This document shows positions 26,968 to 37,900 of a stretch of DNA of 64,000 bases, in pieces. Source of the stretch: Bacteroidota bacterium. GTDB taxonomy: Bacteria; Bacteroidota; Bacteroidia; Bacteroidales; SZUA-534. The DNA lies in the NCBI GenBank assembly GCA_003250355.1, contig QKGS01000089.1, positions 1-64,000 on the forward strand. The letters are read 5' to 3'. Every line of letters starts with the position of its first letter. Position 1 is the first letter of the stretch. The notes beneath the pieces were generated by a model that searched no databases, was not told where the DNA came from, and was given only the letters and a program-made list of their open reading frames with translations. Made by a program: the position numbers and the translations under genes.

Positions 26968-26993
26968 ACTTTGCAACAAAGCTCTTTTTCAAA

Positions 26994-28172
26994 CTACTTT
27001 CTGTACTTCAATAAATAAGCCACCAATCTTACGGAAGAAATAATCATAAACGGAACTATTAAAGGATGAAACACCTGAATAGTTCCCCAACCAAGCAACA
27101 CTACAACATTTCCGGCAATAAGAATAAGCGACAATATTAACTTTAACTTAGTTTGTTTTAACGAAACCAATACAGCAAGCCAAATATAGAGAGGGTTTGC
27201 CCAAAGCACATTAAAATTGTGTTGCGTTGCAAAATGGTCAGTAAAAAGTGTTTCTAAAAATATAACAGAACCAACAATCCCTATTACATAAAAAATTGTT
27301 TTATCGACAATAATCCAATCTGCTTTACGCTTGTATATTTGAAAAAATACAAATACCAAAAATATCAATAATATTATAAATAGCGGACTTATAAAGAAAG
27401 GGGTTAATGGCACTTCTGCCCCTCCGGGTATTAAAAGAGTTTCTTCTTTAATCAATGGCTTGCCACTTAGCTCAAGCCGTCTGCAATATTCCATCAGATA
27501 ATTGGGCATAAAAGTCCTCTCCTTTTCACCTGCCTGAACATCAACAACATTGCCCAACATAATTTTTATTCCAAAATCACTCCATTTACTATTTACCAAA
27601 TACTCATGTAAAATATCACGAAATGTTTTATCGTCAATACTGTCAACCGGGTAATATACCAATGACTCTTTAAATGTTTTTTCAAATAAATCAACTATCC
27701 GCGTTGCACAATTATCGTATATAAAATCGTATTTATAGTATCGGTTCTCCGGCTCATAATTATTAACTATAAAGTCATACATCTGTTGTTTCTGATAATA
27801 GCTCAAATCGAGTTTTTGCTCAACTACCGTTAAATTCTCAGTAACATACTTTACCATAAATCTGCTTCGCGATTCTACACTAAGTGTATATAACAAACGC
27901 CCCGAAGCAAACTTTCCGTAAAAATTCGGAGTATTAAAATCGAACGTTCCATAATTAAAAACCAAATCAACATTTCTAACCGGGTCGTACAAACGCAATG
28001 CACTATGTCCAAATGTTGCATACAACTGATTACCCTGATCGCAGGTCAATAACGAAAATTCAGCATCAATGCTCAAAGGTTTTAAAGTTTCCAAAGGATT
28101 AACAAACTCCTTCGACGACAATACAAAACTTACTGCAAATATTAATACCGATAATACACTACTCCTTTTCAT
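26994..28172 (-). CDS. DUF4105 membrane protein
   Basis: A 392-residue protein with an N-terminal signal or anchor segment, a periplasmic DUF4105 domain and about five C-terminal transmembrane helices. DUF4105 landmarks are EFSLLTCDQGNQLYATFGHSA (residues about 38-58), VFNYGTFDFNTPNFYGKFASG, and YYKYDFIYDNCATRIVDL, whose conserved Asn-Cys pair and upstream His suggest a papain-like (NlpC/CHAP-type) fold. Catalytic activity is inference. The start overlaps the end of the LolE-like gene by 14 bases, so it is in that operon. Confidence 0.8.
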   Translation of the reverse strand: MKRSSVLSVLIFAVSFVLSSKEFVNPLETLKPLSIDAEFSLLTCDQGNQLYATFGHSALRLYDPVRNVDLVFNYGTFDFNTPNFYGKFASGRLLYTLSVESRSRFMVKYVTENLTVVEQKLDLSYYQKQQMYDFIVNNYEPENRYYKYDFIYDNCATRIVDLFEKTFKESLVYYPVDSIDDKTFRDILHEYLVNSKWSDFGIKIMLGNVVDVQAGEKERTFMPNYLMEYCRRLELSGKPLIKEETLLIPGGAEVPLTPFFISPLFIILLIFLVFVFFQIYKRKADWIIVDKTIFYVIGIVGSVIFLETLFTDHFATQHNFNVLWANPLYIWLAVLVSLKQTKLKLILSLILIAGNVVVLLGWGTIQVFHPLIVPFMIISSVRLVAYLLKYRK

Positions 28173-29382
28173 TCAAATACCGTTTAGTAAAGTACTGCAC
28201 CGGATACCACGACGCCAACACCCCAATAAGCACCACTGTTCCAAATACTCCAATAAAATCTACAACTTCCATCTTTACAGGATAGTTGTCTACCAAAAAC
28301 GAACCCGACGAGTTCAGTTTCAACAATCCGAATTTAATTTGCAATAAACAAACCAATGCTCCCAAAACAATTCCCACTAAAGCCCCGCCAATACTTATCA
28401 TCCAACCCTCATACAAGAATACCTTCTTTATCTGCTCTGCCCGCATTCCCATACTTTTATATGTTGGCAAATCATTCTTTTTATCAATTATTAGCATTGA
28501 AAGCGACCCTATAATATTGAAACTTGCAACAATAAGAATAAATGTGAGTATCATATATATAGCCCACTTTTCCGATTTCATAACACGGTACAATAATTCA
28601 TGCTGCTGATACCTGTTTTTCACAACATAATTACTCCCAATAGCAGTAGCAATCATATCCTGCACTTCATCAGAATCGGCTCCCGGTTTAAGCTTTATTT
28701 CCAATGCACTAACATCAACCGGATAATTCAATAACCTGCGCACAAAATCGAGCGATGTAATTACATATTTTGAATCTATATCCTGTTGAACCGAAAATAT
28801 CCCTGACGGGAAAATACGCTCTGTATTAAATGCCCTTCGCGGATTCATCGACACCTTACCCGACCTTTTGGGAACATATACTTTTACCGGACTCAAAAAA
28901 TGCAACCCTACCGAAAGATAATATGAAACACCCATTCCCATTACCAGCTTATCTCTATGCCCGTCATTAACAACAAATTTACCGTCGCGCATCATAGTAT
29001 CAATTCCGGTCATCTCTGAAAAATTCAACGGAACACCCTTTATTACAGCCGGATACATACGCTCCTCATACTCAAGCAAAACATTTTCCTCAAGAGTATG
29101 GCACACCATCTCCACGGCTTCAAAATACCGTATGCTATCTAACACTGACAATGTCGGATCAAAAACTTTTCCTTCAGCAGCTGTTATTTTCAAATCGGGG
29201 TCAAACGAACTGTATACCGACTTTATTAAACTATCAAAACCATTATAAACCGACAATACAATAATTAATGCCATAGTTCCAACTGCAACCCCAAATACTG
29301 AAATTCCCGATATAATATTTATAACCGTATGCGATTTCTTCGCAAACAAATATCGCCTTGCTACAAAAAATGGAAAATTCAT
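28159..29382 (-). CDS. FtsX/LolE-like ABC transporter permease
   Basis: A 407-residue inner-membrane permease. One N-terminal helix (ISGISVFGVAVGTMALIIVLS) is followed by a periplasmic domain of about 230 residues and three C-terminal helices (the IYMILTFILIVASFNIIGSL segment, ISIGGALVGIVLGALVCL, VVDFIGVFGTVVLIGVLAS). This is the layout of LolC/LolE, which release lipoproteins from the inner membrane for transport to the outer membrane. The FFVARRYLFAKKSHTVINIIS start is typical of LolE. The ATPase partner LolD is not adjacent, which is common in this phylum. It lies between a methyltransferase gene and DUF4105. Confidence 0.82.
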   Translation of the reverse strand: MNFPFFVARRYLFAKKSHTVINIISGISVFGVAVGTMALIIVLSVYNGFDSLIKSVYSSFDPDLKITAAEGKVFDPTLSVLDSIRYFEAVEMVCHTLEENVLLEYEERMYPAVIKGVPLNFSEMTGIDTMMRDGKFVVNDGHRDKLVMGMGVSYYLSVGLHFLSPVKVYVPKRSGKVSMNPRRAFNTERIFPSGIFSVQQDIDSKYVITSLDFVRRLLNYPVDVSALEIKLKPGADSDEVQDMIATAIGSNYVVKNRYQQHELLYRVMKSEKWAIYMILTFILIVASFNIIGSLSMLIIDKKNDLPTYKSMGMRAEQIKKVFLYEGWMISIGGALVGIVLGALVCLLQIKFGLLKLNSSGSFLVDNYPVKMEVVDFIGVFGTVVLIGVLASWYPVQYFTKRYLNEKE

Positions 29383-29391
29383 TTCTTAAAT

Positions 29392-30165
29392 CTATTCAGG
29401 TTTCTTACATACAAAAACAGTTTCACCTATTGGCAATGCATAACGTTTTGCCAACTCATCTCCTATTTCACTTATATAATCATATTCTGTTACTACAAAA
29501 CCGGCATTTTCAAGTCGCTTACCATAATCCTTACCGTATAACCTAACATGATCATGCTGCCAAAAATGCTTTTCCCTTTCGGTCGGCGATGTTATTGAAA
29601 AATCTTCATAAGTTACTTCTCGGGTTACATCTAATGGAACTTGAAATATAGCCCATCCACCCGGCTTAAGAACCCTGTAAAACTCACTCATTGCCTTGTA
29701 GTCTTCTATCACGTGCTCAAACACATGATTACACATTGCAGCATCAAACGAGTTATCATTAAAAGGTAAATCTCTAACATCAAGTTTCACATCAGCCCAC
29801 GGCGAAATTAAGTCGCCTGTTACATAATCAAGATTTTTTTGCTTTTTGAATTTTCTAATAAAACAGTACTCCGGTGCTACATGTAAAAAGCGAAGCTTAT
29901 TGGCACTGAAAAAATCCATTTTATCTTTCAATAAAAGCCATATTAACCTATGACGCTCCAACGACATACTTAAAGGAGCCAATGCATTTTCCCGCTTATT
30001 TAATTGCCCGTATGGAAGAAGCTTCCTGTATTTTTTCCCATCTATTGGGTCTTCATACCTTTGCCCTCTGAAAAAAGGCGATAGTATTATTAATATAAAA
30101 TGAGCTATTCGTTGCTGTATATGCCGTGGTATATATCTACTAAAAAAACCAATAATATTCTTCAT
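29392..30165 (-). CDS. class I SAM-dependent methyltransferase
   Basis: A 257-residue methyltransferase of the Methyltransf_11 type. The SAM-binding region begins LRFLHVAPEYCFIRKF, continues with LDYVTGDLISPWADVKLDVRD (acidic loop), and has LPFNDNSFDAAMCNHVFEHV and YRVLKPGGWAIFQVP (motif post-III). The usual GxGxG loop is replaced by HVAPE, as in a subgroup of this family. The substrate is unknown. It follows rbfA by 11 bases in one transcript. Confidence 0.8.
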   Translation of the reverse strand: MKNIIGFFSRYIPRHIQQRIAHFILIILSPFFRGQRYEDPIDGKKYRKLLPYGQLNKRENALAPLSMSLERHRLIWLLLKDKMDFFSANKLRFLHVAPEYCFIRKFKKQKNLDYVTGDLISPWADVKLDVRDLPFNDNSFDAAMCNHVFEHVIEDYKAMSEFYRVLKPGGWAIFQVPLDVTREVTYEDFSITSPTEREKHFWQHDHVRLYGKDYGKRLENAGFVVTEYDYISEIGDELAKRYALPIGETVFVCKKPE

Positions 30166-30176
30166 CCGCTTTTCTA

Positions 30177-30518
30177 CTATTCAAGTAAACCTTCAATCTT
30201 ATCAATATAATCTAATGAGTCATCTAAAAAGAAAGCCAATTCGGGCACTATGCGTAATTGCTTCCCCACTTTGGAACCAAGCTTAAATCGAATCTCTTTC
30301 ATCTTTGTATTTAAACTATCTAACACCTCTTGCCCTTTTCCCGATGGAAACACACTTATATAACACTTTGCCAATGAAAAATCGGGACTTACCCTTACAA
30401 CAGAAACACTAATTAAAGTGCCCCTAAAATTATTTCTCGCATATTCAACAAATAACTCACCTAAATCTCTCTGTATTAATCTGGCCACCTTACTTTGCCT
30501 TTCACTCGGAACTTGCAT
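30177..30518 (-). CDS. rbfA: ribosome-binding factor A
   Basis: Helps mature the 30S subunit by acting on the 5' end of 16S rRNA. The 113-residue protein starts with the typical SERQSKVARLIQRDLGELF helix and has the KH-like core ISVVRVSPDFSLAKCYISVF, then FKLGSKVGKQLRIVPELAFFLDDS, the family's C-terminal signature. Length is normal. It heads an operon with the methyltransferase, LolE-like and DUF4105 genes. A -7 box is at 30552-30559. Confidence 0.93.
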   Translation of the reverse strand: MQVPSERQSKVARLIQRDLGELFVEYARNNFRGTLISVSVVRVSPDFSLAKCYISVFPSGKGQEVLDSLNTKMKEIRFKLGSKVGKQLRIVPELAFFLDDSLDYIDKIEGLLE

Positions 30519-30551
30519 AATTTATATTTTAACAATATTTAAAAAGTTGTA

Positions 30552-30559
30552 CAAAGGTA
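30552..30559 (-). promoter_or_regulatory. candidate -7 box of the rbfA operon
   Basis: TACCTTTG on the minus strand matches TAnnTTTG and would give a leader of about 30 bases before rbfA. Confidence 0.45.
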
Positions 30560-30710
30560 ATAAAGTACATGAAACAAGCAGTATTTTGTTATTTCAATGC
30601 TAATAATAATTAAGCTCATTCTCTTATTATAACCAACTTGCATGAACCAAATATTACCATTAGTAGTTAATAATTAATATCATTTACTACATTTACGCAA
30701 AATAACTGAA

Positions 30711-31685
30711 ATGTCTGTATTGAACGAAATAAAGAACCCGGTATATGAGGAAATGGCAAATTTTCAGCCTTTCTTCAAATCATATATGAAAAGCAACGCC
30801 CGCATTTTAAACCTCATAATAAACTATATTCTCAAACAAAAAGGAAAGCAAATAAGACCTTTATTGGTATTCCTTACAGCTAAGCTAAACGGTTCGGTTA
30901 CCGAAAGCACATACAGAGCTGCAGCACTTATTGAACTTATGCATACTGCAACATTAGTTCACGACGACGTTGTAGATGACTCAAATATGCGCCGAGGATT
31001 TCTTTCAATAAATGCTATTTGGAAAAATAAAATCGCTGTACTCTTAGGTGATTATTTTTTATCGAAAGGATTATTACTAGCAATAAAAGAGAATGAATTT
31101 GAACTACTAAAAATAGTATCCATAGCTGTTGAAGAAATGATTGAAGGTGAGCTCATTCAAATAGAGAAAGCCAAAAGGCTAAATATTGACGAAGATACCT
31201 ACTTCAAAATAATAAAGAAAAAAACAGCTGCTCTAATGATTGCCTGTGCCGCTGCCGGCACTCACTCCGCATCAGTTAATGGTGAGGCTCTCAATAAAAT
31301 GAAAATATTTGGAGAACATCTAGGTATAGCTTTTCAAATTCGCGACGACCTATTCGATTTTGATAAAAAAGAAATAACCGGAAAACCTTCCGGCAATGAC
31401 ATTAAAGAGAGAAAAGTAACCCTTCCTCTAATTCATGCTTTTAATGTTTGTACAAAAGAAGAAAAAATACACATTATTAAACTACTTAAGAAAAAGAAAA
31501 AAAGCGATGCTCTTATTGAAGAAGTTAGAAACTTCATAAAAAAGCACAATGGCATTGAATATGCTACTGAAACCATGAAAAAACATCAATCAGAAGCATT
31601 AAATATCCTTTCTTCATTCCCTCAAAACGAGGCAAATAATTCATTAGTTAAACTTGTAAACTATACTGTTTCAAGAAAAAAATAA
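30711..31685 (+). CDS. polyprenyl diphosphate synthase
   Basis: Chain-lengthening trans-prenyltransferase that adds isopentenyl diphosphate units to make the long tail of quinones. The 324-residue protein has the first Asp-rich motif in ATLVHDDVVDDSNMRRG, the second in FQIRDDLFDF, and the GKQIRPLLVFLTA and GEHLG segments around them. Bulky residues before the first motif and length point to a long product (octaprenyl-type), but the exact chain length cannot be given. It is monocistronic. TACATTTA upstream is a near match to a -7 box. Confidence 0.9.
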   Translation: MSVLNEIKNPVYEEMANFQPFFKSYMKSNARILNLIINYILKQKGKQIRPLLVFLTAKLNGSVTESTYRAAALIELMHTATLVHDDVVDDSNMRRGFLSINAIWKNKIAVLLGDYFLSKGLLLAIKENEFELLKIVSIAVEEMIEGELIQIEKAKRLNIDEDTYFKIIKKKTAALMIACAAAGTHSASVNGEALNKMKIFGEHLGIAFQIRDDLFDFDKKEITGKPSGNDIKERKVTLPLIHAFNVCTKEEKIHIIKLLKKKKKSDALIEEVRNFIKKHNGIEYATETMKKHQSEALNILSSFPQNEANNSLVKLVNYTVSRKK

Positions 31686-31714
31686 TACAACAAACAAGAT
31701 ATTTCTAATCCTCA

Positions 31715-33382
31715 TTATTTTGCCCAACCATCTTTAAGGGTAACAGTTCTGTTCATAATTATTTCGCCTTTAGTAGAATCTTTATCCATACAGAAATACC
31801 CCTGACGCTGAAATTGAACAGTATCCAAAGGTTTAAGTAAATTTATTGCAGGCTCTGCCATACAATTATCCAATACTTTTAAAGAATCGGGATTTAAATA
31901 TGTTTTATAATCATCGAATGCAGCAGGATCGTCATTGTTGAACAAACGGTCGTACTGACGCACTTTAACTGCAACTGCATGCCTTGCCGACACCCAATGC
32001 AAAGTCCCTTTAACTTTTCTCTCACTAGCTTCTGTTCCACTGCCACTTTTTGATTCTTTGTCGTAAGTACAATGTATTTCAGTAATATTGCCATCAGAAT
32101 CTTTTACAACACTTTCTGCCTTTACTATATAAGCCCCTTTCAAACGCACCTCTTTCCCTATCGATAAACGGAAAAACTTCCTTGGAGCATCCTCCATAAA
32201 ATCGTCTCTCTCTATAAATATTTCCTTTGAAAATGGAATATCACGAAATCCACTTTCACTATCTTCAGGGTTATTTTCAACTGAAACTATCTCTTCTACC
32301 CCTTCATAATTATCAATAATAAGCTTTACAGGATCAAGAACAGCCATAAGCCGGTCAGCTCTCTTATTTAAATCCTCTCTAACACAAAATTCCAAAAGCG
32401 AAACATCAATAACATTTTCACGCTTTGCTACACCTATTTTTTCAGCAAAATTCCTAATCGACTCCGGCGTATATCCTCTTCTTCTCATTCCCGAAATAGT
32501 AGGCATTCGAGGATCGTCCCACCCGCTAACATATTTTTCTTTCACCAGCTCTAACAATTTGCGCTTACTCATTACTGTATAGCTCAAATTAAGTCTGGCA
32601 AATTCAATCTGACGCGGTCTGTATTCTGTATCAATAATCTGATTCAAATACCAATCATATAAAGGTCTGTGATTCTCAAATTCAAGCGTACAAACCGAAT
32701 GCGTTATCCCCTCAATATAATCTGACTGTCCATGAGTAAAATCGTACATTGGATAAATACACCACTTATTACCTGTTCTATGATGCTCCTTATGAATAAT
32801 TCTATACATAATAGGGTCGCGCATATGCATATTTGGAGAAGCCATATCAATTTTTGCCCTAAGAATCTTTTCGCCATCTTTAAATTCCCCGGCTTTCATT
32901 CTTCTGAACAAATCAATATTTTCATCAACAGTTCTATTTCTATATGGACTCTCCTGCCCTGGTTTTGTAGGAGTCCCTTTTTGTGAAGCTATTTCCTCTG
33001 AAGACTGATCATCAACATAAGCCTTACCTTCCATTATTAATTTCTCAGCCCAGTCATACAACTGGTCAAAATAGTCCGATGCATATCGTTCTTCACCTTC
33101 CCACTCAAAACCTAACCATTTTACATCTTCTTTTATAGAATCAACATACTCTACCTCTTCTTTTACAGGATTAGTATCGTCAAATCGAAGATTACACTTA
33201 CCATTAAACCTTTTTGCCAAACCAAAATTTAAACATATTGATTTAGCATGACCTATATGTAAATATCCGTTAGGTTCAGGAGGGAAACGTGTGTACACAT
33301 TTGTTTTCCCTTCTTTAATTTCCTTATCAATTATTGATTCTATAAAATTCAATGACTCTTTTTCCTGTAAGTTGTCGCTCAT
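31715..33382 (-). CDS. glnS: glutamine--tRNA ligase
   Basis: Charges tRNA with glutamine. The 555-residue class I synthetase has [19 protein letters not shown] (HIGH) near 35, [13 protein letters not shown], and VMSKRKL (KMSKS-type), followed by the two beta-barrel anticodon-binding domains. Length fits bacterial GlnRS. With a separate gltX present, tRNA-Gln is charged directly; no GatCAB genes are in this window. It is convergent with the prenyl synthase gene and has a -7 box TAATTTTG at 33420-33413. Confidence 0.95.
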   Translation of the reverse strand: MSDNLQEKESLNFIESIIDKEIKEGKTNVYTRFPPEPNGYLHIGHAKSICLNFGLAKRFNGKCNLRFDDTNPVKEEVEYVDSIKEDVKWLGFEWEGEERYASDYFDQLYDWAEKLIMEGKAYVDDQSSEEIASQKGTPTKPGQESPYRNRTVDENIDLFRRMKAGEFKDGEKILRAKIDMASPNMHMRDPIMYRIIHKEHHRTGNKWCIYPMYDFTHGQSDYIEGITHSVCTLEFENHRPLYDWYLNQIIDTEYRPRQIEFARLNLSYTVMSKRKLLELVKEKYVSGWDDPRMPTISGMRRRGYTPESIRNFAEKIGVAKRENVIDVSLLEFCVREDLNKRADRLMAVLDPVKLIIDNYEGVEEIVSVENNPEDSESGFRDIPFSKEIFIERDDFMEDAPRKFFRLSIGKEVRLKGAYIVKAESVVKDSDGNITEIHCTYDKESKSGSGTEASERKVKGTLHWVSARHAVAVKVRQYDRLFNNDDPAAFDDYKTYLNPDSLKVLDNCMAEPAINLLKPLDTVQFQRQGYFCMDKDSTKGEIIMNRTVTLKDGWAK

Positions 33383-33451
33383 TGTAAATTCGATTTGTAT
33401 TTATAAGTGCTGCAAAATTAATTATTTTGCAATATTATTTTAAGCAGATAC

Positions 33452-33486
33452 AAAAAAAAGAGGCATCAAAAAAATTGACACCTCTT
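33452..33486 (-). terminator. terminator at the end of the signalling operon
   Basis: On the minus strand AAGAGG(TG)TCAA pairs with TTGA(TG)CCTCTT, with G-U wobbles closing the two inner positions only in the minus-strand RNA, followed by a run of T. It lies 20 bases after the stop of the gene at 33507. Confidence 0.75.
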
Positions 33487-33506
33487 CTTAAACAATATTT
33501 TTATAT

Positions 33507-33938
33507 CTAATTTGCATTAATATAGGAAAGAATAGCTACCGCTTTTCCTTCTAAACCTCCCTTAAATGATATTTCAATTGTATACATCCCAGTTTTCTGA
33601 CACTGAAAACCCACAGCACTCAAAAAACTACCATCTGGCTTCATATTTGTGCCCAACATACTCGCTCCTTCAAGTAACTTCACTACAGCTTGCCCCGGTG
33701 ATGATTCTGCATTACAAACAGTAATTTTATACATTGTCCCCTTATTCATGATAACATTATACTTAGCTGAAGGTGGAGAAACACTACTGCCAGAAAGTCC
33801 AACTTTATAATCTTTTAAATATGTTGCATTTCCTATACTCAATGCACACACATTAACTAACTCATCACTCTGACCTAAAATAAAAGTAGCCTGTAGTGTA
33901 AAGAGTAAGCTAATTAAAATTTTAACAATATTCTTCAT
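33507..33938 (-). CDS. exported protein of unknown function, last gene of signalling operon
   Basis: A 143-residue protein with a signal peptide ending FILGQ (residue 23). The mature part looks like a single beta-sandwich (YNVIMNKGTMYKITVC, GQAVVKLLEG, VGFQCQKTGMYTIEISFKGG), with three cysteines. There is no lipobox and no T9SS tail, so it is probably periplasmic. I do not recognise the family. It starts one base after the lipoprotein gene, so the two are a pair. A terminator follows. Confidence 0.65.
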   Translation of the reverse strand: MKNIVKILISLLFTLQATFILGQSDELVNVCALSIGNATYLKDYKVGLSGSSVSPPSAKYNVIMNKGTMYKITVCNAESSPGQAVVKLLEGASMLGTNMKPDGSFLSAVGFQCQKTGMYTIEISFKGGLEGKAVAILSYINAN

Positions 33939-33939
33939 A

Positions 33940-34857
33940 CTACATATTTATTATTTTGTTACGAACTTCTTCAATAATATTAATGATATTAGCTAGTGTT
34001 TCATCTGAAATATCAATATGCTGTTTATCATTTTGAACTATTATTAGCATCCCATCAATCTCTTTTGCTTCCGGCTCTCCCATTTCGTATGTAATTTTTA
34101 CATTATCATACTCTTTTTTAATCTTCTCTACTTCTTTAACCAAGTTCTCATAATTAGGATCACCCTTGTAGTTTTTCAATATTAATAATAAATCATTTAA
34201 TACCAACTTTTGATCTGCCACACGCTCTACAACCTCTTCCGATGGTGCTTTACTTGCTACCTGAGTTGCCAAATACATTCCTTCAACCCACATACCGGTA
34301 ACTATTAACGAACTAATATTACTCCTGTTTGATTGACGCAAATATTGATCCATATTATTGAAACTTGATACAGATATATACATCAATGAATCAAGATTCT
34401 CATTATTTGTTGCCAAACGCTTAATAGTGCTAAAATCAAAAAACTGACCTATTCTTAATTCATTAGCCAATGTTTTTATTGCCTGCATATTTGAAAGTAC
34501 AGAACCTGTTTTCTCATACATATTCAAATACCCAAGATCACACCCATATATTCCAAGATTTAATGCTTGCTTAAAATTTGTATTAAGCTTATCAATCCTG
34601 TCGGTTGATGCCAAATATTTTTGATTGAAAGGAACTCCGGTCGACTTCAATAAAGCTGCCATCTCTACTGGCGATGATATGTTATCAATAATATCTTCCA
34701 TTGCCTCCTGAGATATCATTAAAGGCTTATCGCTAAAAATTGAATCAGGTATTTCAAAACCACTTGTTTTGTTTTTGTTGCTATTGCCACTACAACCTAC
34801 TATTAGCAATGATGCTACTATTGCAATAGTTCCAATTTTAATAGTTCTTAATTTCAT
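33940..34857 (-). CDS. lipoprotein of unknown function in signalling operon
   Basis: A 305-residue lipoprotein; the signal peptide ends in LLIVGC with Cys22 as lipidation site. The mature chain appears almost wholly alpha-helical (INSV-type patterns such as SSPVEMAALLKSTGVPFN, YGCDLGYLNMYEKTGSVLSN, ITYEMGEPEAKEIDGMLIIV). It has no enzyme motif that I see. Position after the TerB-ABC transporter suggests an envelope partner, but that is inference. It is 47 bases after that gene. Confidence 0.65.
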   Translation of the reverse strand: MKLRTIKIGTIAIVASLLIVGCSGNSNKNKTSGFEIPDSIFSDKPLMISQEAMEDIIDNISSPVEMAALLKSTGVPFNQKYLASTDRIDKLNTNFKQALNLGIYGCDLGYLNMYEKTGSVLSNMQAIKTLANELRIGQFFDFSTIKRLATNNENLDSLMYISVSSFNNMDQYLRQSNRSNISSLIVTGMWVEGMYLATQVASKAPSEEVVERVADQKLVLNDLLLILKNYKGDPNYENLVKEVEKIKKEYDNVKITYEMGEPEAKEIDGMLIIVQNDKQHIDISDETLANIINIIEEVRNKIINM

Positions 34858-34904
34858 TTCTTCTTATTTTTTATAAAAATAAAGCTTTTTTTTTATTCGT
34901 TATA

Positions 34905-37900
34905 TTATTTCTGAAACAAGTCTAATAATTTCTTAAGCCAATCGAAATACAATGCTATATAACAAACTATTGTCATAAACCATACCACCCACATATTAAA
35001 CCAAAAAGTATCAATATTTTTCCCAAAAAAATGCTTGATTGGAGAGAAAAAATGGGCTCTAAAATCAAATGGATGATCTATCCATGGCATTTCAAATATC
35101 GGATCTGTTTGTTGTATTAATCGATCTTTATAAGCTATTATCTTATTCTTCTCATATATTTTCTTAACAATATCTTGTACTGCTTCATTATGATACTTTT
35201 GTCGGGTACTCATATACTGCCCCGGATAGTTAGCATCCAAATAGTTTATAATCTTCTCCTTTTTACTACTTGCCTGCGAAAACATTGCATCATAATACAT
35301 TTGAAGTTTATCTAAATGAATATGTATTAACTCTCCAATTTGCTCGCTATATTTCCCCTTCTCTATATAATTCAACCCTTCAAAATCAGCCTGAGGTACA
35401 CGCTGCGACTCTTTATAAAGTTCGTTTTTAATTAACGCTAAATTTTGATCTACTTCGTCCAAAACTGATTCATCATCAGAGGTGTAATTATTTGAGCAAA
35501 AATCAACCTTATCTCTTAATTCAGGTAAATAATATACATTTTTAAAATCAGCAACACTAACAAGCCTTTCTATTTCATAAAATTCCTTTTCAAACTTATT
35601 ATCCTTAAACTGGCGAACCATTAATCCTTCATATACCCACCGTGTTGCCATTAATTCACACACAGGCGGAACACCTTCTACACTACCAATAGCTCTGTTA
35701 AGTTTGTCAAAACTAAACATAGCACCACCTAATGCCATTTGAGGAATCATTACAAGCGGTATCATTATGTAAATAGTAACAGCAGAACTAAATGCCGAAG
35801 AAAGATTTAAACCCAACATATTTGAAAAAGTAGCAATAGTAAAAAGAGCCCACCAATACTCAAACCAAAGACCATGAATCCCTAGAATAATATTCCCTAC
35901 AAGAACAAACAAAACTGACTGTATTGCTGATATAAGAAAGAGAATTGATATTTTTGAAATAAGGTAACTAGAACGGCTTAAATTTAAAAAAGACTCCCGC
36001 TTAAGTATTTTTCTATCTTTAAATATTTCCTCTCCACTCACCATTAAACCCAAAAACATTGCAACAATTGCACTCATGAAAATATACACAGGTATGTTTG
36101 CATTTTCCCTGAATATATATATTCTTGAGTTTGGATCTGCAATATATCTAATTAGAAATGCTAAAATAAAACCCAACAAAGGAGCCTCTAGCAAGTTTAA
36201 TAAAAGATACTGCCTGTCGCTTATTTTTGATAAAAAGTCTCGTTTAAAATAAATCATTACCTGAATAAACCACGAAGGTATATTCAATGACTTTGGTGGT
36301 TCCTCATGTAAATCGTCGTGCTTTTCTAACTTAGGCTGTCTCTTATATTTAGTTTCCCATTCTGTAGGCGAAACTTTTCTCTTATTTGTATAACGCCCAA
36401 ATTCATCAACAACCTGAGCATCGATGATATTGAATATCAATTCGGGGTTTACATTACCACAAGTCTGGCATTCACCAACATCGGAATTAATTTGAGCATC
36501 TTCACGTTTAAAATAAGTTACAGCTTCAACCGGATTACCATAATATATAAGATAGCCTCCGGTATCTAGTATAACCATCTTATCGAACATCTTATATATT
36601 TCAGATGACGGTTGGTGTATTACTACATATATAAGCTTACCTTTCATTGCAAGCTCACGGAGTAAGTCCATTACATTTTCAGAATCGCGAGACGACAACC
36701 CTGAAGTTGGCTCATCAACAAAAAGAATAGGAGGCTCTCTAATTAGCTCTAATGCAATATTAAGACGTTTTCTTTGTCCGCCACTAATAGTTTTATTAAG
36801 CGGCGATCCGACTTTAAGATCTTTTCGATCAAATAGTCCGAGGTTTGAGAGTGTTTTTTCAACCCTTCCATGAATTTCCTCATCGCTTAAATCTTTAAAA
36901 CACAGTTTTGCATTAAAAAACAGGTTTTCATACACTGTAAGTTCTTCTATTAAAAGATCATCCTGAGGTATATAACCAATAACCCCATCCATTTTTTCTT
37001 TTTCGGTATGTAAATTTATACCATTAATAAGAACTTCTCCCTTTGAAGGAGATTCAATACCTGTTAATACATTTAGCAGAGTTGTTTTTCCGGCACCACT
37101 AGCGCCCATAATTCCAATTAATCGACCTTGCTCTTCGGATATATTAATATCACGCAAACCAATAGCTCCATTTGGAAACTTAAACTCTACATCGTTTACA
37201 TTATATGTAATTTTAGCCGAAGTAAAATCGGCTAAAAATTTTGACACAACATCACTATAATACACAGGCTTTCCTTTAGGAAAACGAATAGCACTACCAT
37301 TGGCAAATAAATAAACACTATTCCCCTTTATTGGCAAGCCATTTAGCAATAAATCAGAAGAGCCTGTATATCTTATAAAATAAAGCTCAACACTTTTTAT
37401 ATGCAATATAAAAAGATCATTATCGAGCTCCTCGATTTCAATATGCTTTGCATTATTTAATTTTGTTTCCTTATCGCTAATTACAAGAACTGTTGGAATA
37501 TCAAGATCTTCCTGAGTATCTTTTGTTATAAATGTCTGAGTGAATTTAAATTCATCTTCTGAAATATTAAATACTTCGGCAACAGTATTAATAATAGCCA
37601 TTCGTTGTTCGCTAAATTTCTTATCAGCAGCAATTAACTCAAACAACCTTACTAAAACTACAACTTTCTGTTCCTGAGTAAGAGTTTTATTAATTTTTTT
37701 ACAAATTCCTAATATTCTTACAGAATCCTTAACTGATGTCAATTGAGGCTCTTCACTCCCTTTATTAGCTCTATACTCTTCAATATCTTTTATATCTGCA
37801 TGTTTATAAAACAATGCCATATACTCCGATACAAAATCAGAACTTAATTGCGATGTAAGAAATTTTTCAACAAACTCAATTTCATTATCTTCAATGCCAC